Source of the DNA: Geopseudomonas aromaticivorans
GTDB lineage: Bacteria; Pseudomonadota; Gammaproteobacteria; Pseudomonadales; Pseudomonadaceae
DNA length: 64,000 bases
NCBI RefSeq assembly: GCF_019097855.1
Contig: NZ_JAHRGL010000019.1
Span: forward strand, 1-64,000
Direction of reading: 5' to 3'
Shown here: piece by piece, positions 61,391-64,000 of the stretch
Numbering within the stretch: the stretch's first letter is position 1
Layout: every line of letters starts with the position of its first letter
Notes under the pieces: model-generated
What the model was told of the DNA's origin: nothing
Seen by the model: the letters and a program-made list of their open reading frames with translations, nothing else
Database searches by the model: none
Position numbers and translations under genes: made by a program

Positions 61391-61840
61391 TCAGCCGAAG
61401 AACTTGCCCAGCATGCGCGAGACGAAGCCGCCATCCAGGCTCTTCTTCACGTAGGGCACGTAGTGTTTGTCGTCACGCTTGATGTGGTTGGTCAGCCACA
61501 GACCGATGTCGGTGCGTACCTCGCGAGCCAGGCGGAAGTGGTCTTCACCGCTGGACAAACGCGCGCCGTAGGCCTGGGCACGGGCCTTGAAGGCCTCGTG
61601 GACCTGGTGGTGGGCGTCCAGCATCGGATAGCCGGCCTTGGCCATCAGGCTTTCTTCGAAGGTGTTGTGGGAAATGGCATAGTCCAGCAGGGCCTTGACC
61701 ACATACTCGACTTCGCTGGTCGACTGGGCCTTGATGGCGTGATCGATTTCCGACAGGTACTCGAAGATGCGTTTGTGCTGCTCGTCGATGATGTCGATGC
61801 CAGTCTCAAACTCGGGTGACCAGGAGATGACAAAACCCAT
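61391..61840 (-). CDS. Bacteriohemerythrin (distal copy)
   Basis: 149 residues, about three quarters identical by eye to the neighbour at 60576, with the same ligand residues (His22, His58, Glu62, His77, His81, His119, Asp124). Most changes are on the outer helices (for example ENVDEV versus TSEV at 38-45). AAGGAAA precedes ATG 61840. It arose by tandem duplication. It is read in the same direction as its neighbour and diverges from the btuB unit. Confidence 0.93.
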   Translation of the reverse strand: MGFVISWSPEFETGIDIIDEQHKRIFEYLSEIDHAIKAQSTSEVEYVVKALLDYAISHNTFEESLMAKAGYPMLDAHHQVHEAFKARAQAYGARLSSGEDHFRLAREVRTDIGLWLTNHIKRDDKHYVPYVKKSLDGGFVSRMLGKFFG

Positions 61841-62083
61841 GGGTATTTCCTTGGTGAGTGTAATTACGTGCTTGGAAGAAGTCGTGCACCCCCATTGAAG
61901 GGAATGACGCGCAAATTCAGTATCACGCTGACAGCATAAAGGCCACACCAAACCGGTGGGCATTGGGGAAGGCGTGTTTTTTTGTGAAAAGCTTCACAGG
62001 ATTCGTGCGGGCCATTGCTCTTGCAACTCGGCTGCCGTTGCGAATTTGACGCATCGCTAGCAACCCTCTAACCTTCGCGCCCT

Positions 62084-62284
62084 GCTTCAGGTGCCCCCCA
62101 GCCAAGGCTTGGTGGGGTGAAACAGGGAAGCCGGTGCGTGTGCGAAATGTCACACACAAGGCCGGCGCTGCCCCCGCAACGGTAGGCGAGTCAAGACGTC
62201 GCTATTGGCCACTGTGCTCAGGCATGGGAAGGCGCGACTTCGGGAACCCCAGGTTCCACTCGCAAGCCCGGAGACCGGCCTGTC
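62084..62284 (+). promoter_or_regulatory. Cobalamin riboswitch upstream of btuB
   Basis: The ordered conserved blocks are present: CAGGTGCC at the start, GGGAAGCCGGTG, GCTGCCCCCGCAACGGTA (the B12 box area), GCCACTGTGC, GGGAAGGCGCGA and the closing GCCCGGAGACCGGCC. This is the class I AdoCbl aptamer plan. It ends about 140 bases before the btuB start, leaving room for an expression platform that lowers BtuB when cobalamin is abundant. Confidence 0.96.
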
Positions 62285-62424
62285 GCATCCACGGTATCGC
62301 GGAGGGCGCTACTCGTCGGGTGGGCGGCTTTCCTGGTTTTTTATCCCGTCTGTTCGTCGTCATGTCCTCTGCATGCCTCCTGCAATCCTGATCGCGCGGG
62401 TGAGCGCGATGCAGAGAGTGAACG

Positions 62425-64000
62425 ATGAGCAAAGCCCTTCTGGCGCCGGCAGCGATCATGCTGTGTGGCGTGTCTTCCCTTTCCTTGGCGGCCGAGCCGT
62501 TGTCGGTCGAACCCCTGCTGGTGACCGCCAGCCGCACCGTGCAGACCGCCAGCGAGTCGCTGGCGGCGGTGACGGTGATTGACCGCGAGGAGATCGAGCG
62601 CAAGCAGGCCGCCTCGCTGCCCGAGCTGCTGCGCAGCGTGCCGGGCGTGTCGCTGGCCAACAATGGCGGCCCCGGCAAGAGCACCTCGCTGTTCCTGCGC
62701 GGCAGCGAGTCCGATCACGTGCTGGTGCTGATCGACGGCATCAAGGTCGGCTCGGCCACCAGCGGCAGCGCCGCCTTCCAGGACCTGCCGGTGGAGCTGA
62801 TTGAGCGCATCGAGATCGTCCGCGGCCCGCGCTCCAGCCTGTACGGCTCGGAGGCCATCGGCGGGGTGATCCAGATCTTCACCCGCAAGGACGGCGGTGC
62901 CGGCCTGCGGCCGTTCCTCTCCGTCGGCAGCGGCAGCCACGCCAGCCACAGCGGCAGTGCCGGGCTGTCCGGTCGCGCGGGTTTCAGCTGGTTCAACCTC
63001 GGCGTCTCCGCCAGCGACAGCGATGGCATCAACGTCAAGCCGCGCAGCGCCAGCGGCTACGAGGACGACCGCGATGGCTACCGTAACCTGTCCGCCTCGC
63101 TGCGCGCCGGGCATCGTTTCGCCAATGGCCTGGAGCTGGATGGCAATTTCCTGCAGGCCAAGTCGCACAACGACTACGACGGAGTGAACCGCCGGCGCAG
63201 CGCCGGTTTCGGTGCCAACGCCGATGGCGTGCAGAAGGTCGCCGGCCTGCGCGCGCGCTTTGCCCCGCTCGAGCCCTGGCAGGTGACCCTGCAGGGCGGC
63301 CGCAGCGAGGACAAGTCGGACGCCGATCAGGACGGTGCCTTCTATTCGCGCTTCGATACCCGCCGCGACTCGCTGTCCTGGCAGAACGATGTGACGCTGG
63401 CCGAGGACCATACCCTGGTGCTGGGCGTCGACCACCAGCACGACGAGGTGAACGGCAGCACCGCCTACGCCGAGGACTCGCGCGACAACGACGGCTACTT
63501 CGCCCAGTACCTCGGTGGCAGCGGGCGCCACGACTGGCAGCTGGCGCTGCGCCGCGACGACAACCAGCAGTTCGGCGACCACGAGACCGGCAGCCTCGCC
63601 TGGGGTTATGCGCTGAGTGATTCACTACGCGCCTATGCCAGCTATGGCACGGCATTCAAGGCGCCGACCTTCAACGAGCTGTACTACCCCGGCTACGGCA
63701 ACCCCGAGCTGGATGCCGAGACCTCGCGCAGCCTCGAACTCGGCCTGCAGGGCCGCCCGGGCTGGGGCCATTGGCAGCTGGCGGCCTTCCGTACCCTCAT
63801 CGACGACCTGATCGCCTACGATGCCAGCCTCGAGGCGCCCAACAACGTCGATCAGGCGCGCATCCGCGGCGTCGAGGCGAGCCTCGGCAGCCAGTGGCTG
63901 GGCTGGGACTGGAACGCCAACCTGACCCTGCAGGAGCCGGAAAGCCGCGGCGGCAGCCACGACGGCAACGAGCTGGCGCGCCGCGCCAAACAGATGCTCA
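62425..64000 (+). CDS. btuB: Vitamin B12 TonB-dependent outer-membrane receptor (partial)
   Basis: At least 525 residues, open at the right window edge. The signal peptide ends near LSLAA; the TonB box is around EPLLVTASR, then the plug domain (IDREEIERKQAASLPELLRSVPGVSLANNGGPG, RGSESDHVLVLIDGIKVGSATSGSA, PRSSLYGSEAIGGVIQIFTRK) and barrel strands including the conserved YGTAFKAPTFNELYYPGYGNPELDAETSRSLELG region. AGAGAG precedes ATG 62425. The cobalamin riboswitch upstream identifies the substrate. Confidence 0.93.
   Translation, partial: MSKALLAPAAIMLCGVSSLSLAAEPLSVEPLLVTASRTVQTASESLAAVTVIDREEIERKQAASLPELLRSVPGVSLANNGGPGKSTSLFLRGSESDHVLVLIDGIKVGSATSGSAAFQDLPVELIERIEIVRGPRSSLYGSEAIGGVIQIFTRKDGGAGLRPFLSVGSGSHASHSGSAGLSGRAGFSWFNLGVSASDSDGINVKPRSASGYEDDRDGYRNLSASLRAGHRFANGLELDGNFLQAKSHNDYDGVNRRRSAGFGANADGVQKVAGLRARFAPLEPWQVTLQGGRSEDKSDADQDGAFYSRFDTRRDSLSWQNDVTLAEDHTLVLGVDHQHDEVNGSTAYAEDSRDNDGYFAQYLGGSGRHDWQLALRRDDNQQFGDHETGSLAWGYALSDSLRAYASYGTAFKAPTFNELYYPGYGNPELDAETSRSLELGLQGRPGWGHWQLAAFRTLIDDLIAYDASLEAPNNVDQARIRGVEASLGSQWLGWDWNANLTLQEPESRGGSHDGNELARRAKQML

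Noticed and set aside
61208-61819. A membrane-protein gene between the hemerythrins
   Set aside because: The frame starts with a plausible hydrophobic segment but continues through the antisense of a hemerythrin gene, so it is most likely a shadow.

Overview
The window reads as chromosomal DNA of a high-GC gammaproteobacterium of the genus Pseudomonas. Most genes keep a recognisable Pseudomonas core order (nrdAB with a double ATP-cone NrdA; cyaB-trkH; a Cpx-type system with a Spy-like gene; rnm-yciO-scpAB-rluB; prc; apeB-rluA-minEDC-htrB-pirin; ppc-adk-tsaB; rsmJ). I cannot fix the species. The catabolic genes resemble those of toluene degraders such as P. mendocina KR1.

Positions 1-12.4 kb are the accessory part. 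Five 23-bp repeats (10-124) truncate a polyamine-binding-protein gene, followed by an EVE-domain gene and a tiny membrane protein. Then comes an aromatic-hydrocarbon island: a TodST-type regulatory pair (tmoT, tmoS) on the minus strand, a 0.54-kb divergent control region with an 18-bp pseudopalindrome, the complete four-component toluene monooxygenase tmoABCDEF (hydroxylase A/B/E, Rieske ferredoxin C, effector D, reductase F), a deletion remnant of an alcohol dehydrogenase, a FadL/TodX-type outer-membrane channel and a strong terminator. The logic is: toluene sensed by TmoS, phosphotransfer to TmoT, activation of the monooxygenase, uptake through the channel.

12.6-14.9 kb holds a zinc-ribbon protein, a methyltransferase, a REP-associated tyrosine transposase flanked by its palindromes and a base-composition-atypical small membrane protein. 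15.0-20.0 kb is nrdB-nrdA (minus) with hairpins and a long upstream region carrying NrdR-like and DnaA boxes. 20.0-33.4 kb carries a phosphopantetheinyl transferase, class III adenylate cyclase, TrkH, nitroreductase, the Cpx-type regulon with a candidate CpxR box, septation protein YciB, ScpAB and RluB. 33.0-38.2 kb has a guanidinium exporter behind a guanidine-II riboswitch, rdgC, tRNA-Val and tRNA-Asp with promoter and terminator, a lipoprotein FKBP isomerase, a DnaA-box-containing intergenic region, a three-gene HTH operon and an EAL protein.

38.2-50.3 kb holds prc, a quinone oxidoreductase, apeB, rluA, the Min system, an LpxL/HtrB acyltransferase, pirin and an MlaA-like gene overlapping an alpha/beta-hydrolase gene. 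50.4-64 kb has ppc, adk, tsaB, rsmJ, a NYN protein, a formate/nitrite-family channel, a ComEA-like protein, two tandem bacteriohemerythrins and, at the right edge, a cobalamin riboswitch ahead of a btuB gene that runs off the window.

The most interesting items are the regulatory and gene-order arrangement of the toluene cluster, which looks like a mix of the KR1/tod and PKO1/tbu plans, the active-site and C-terminal differences in TmoA, the guanidine-II riboswitch, and the combined NrdR/DnaA control region of nrdAB. All assignments are from reading the sequence and remembered families; no search was run.
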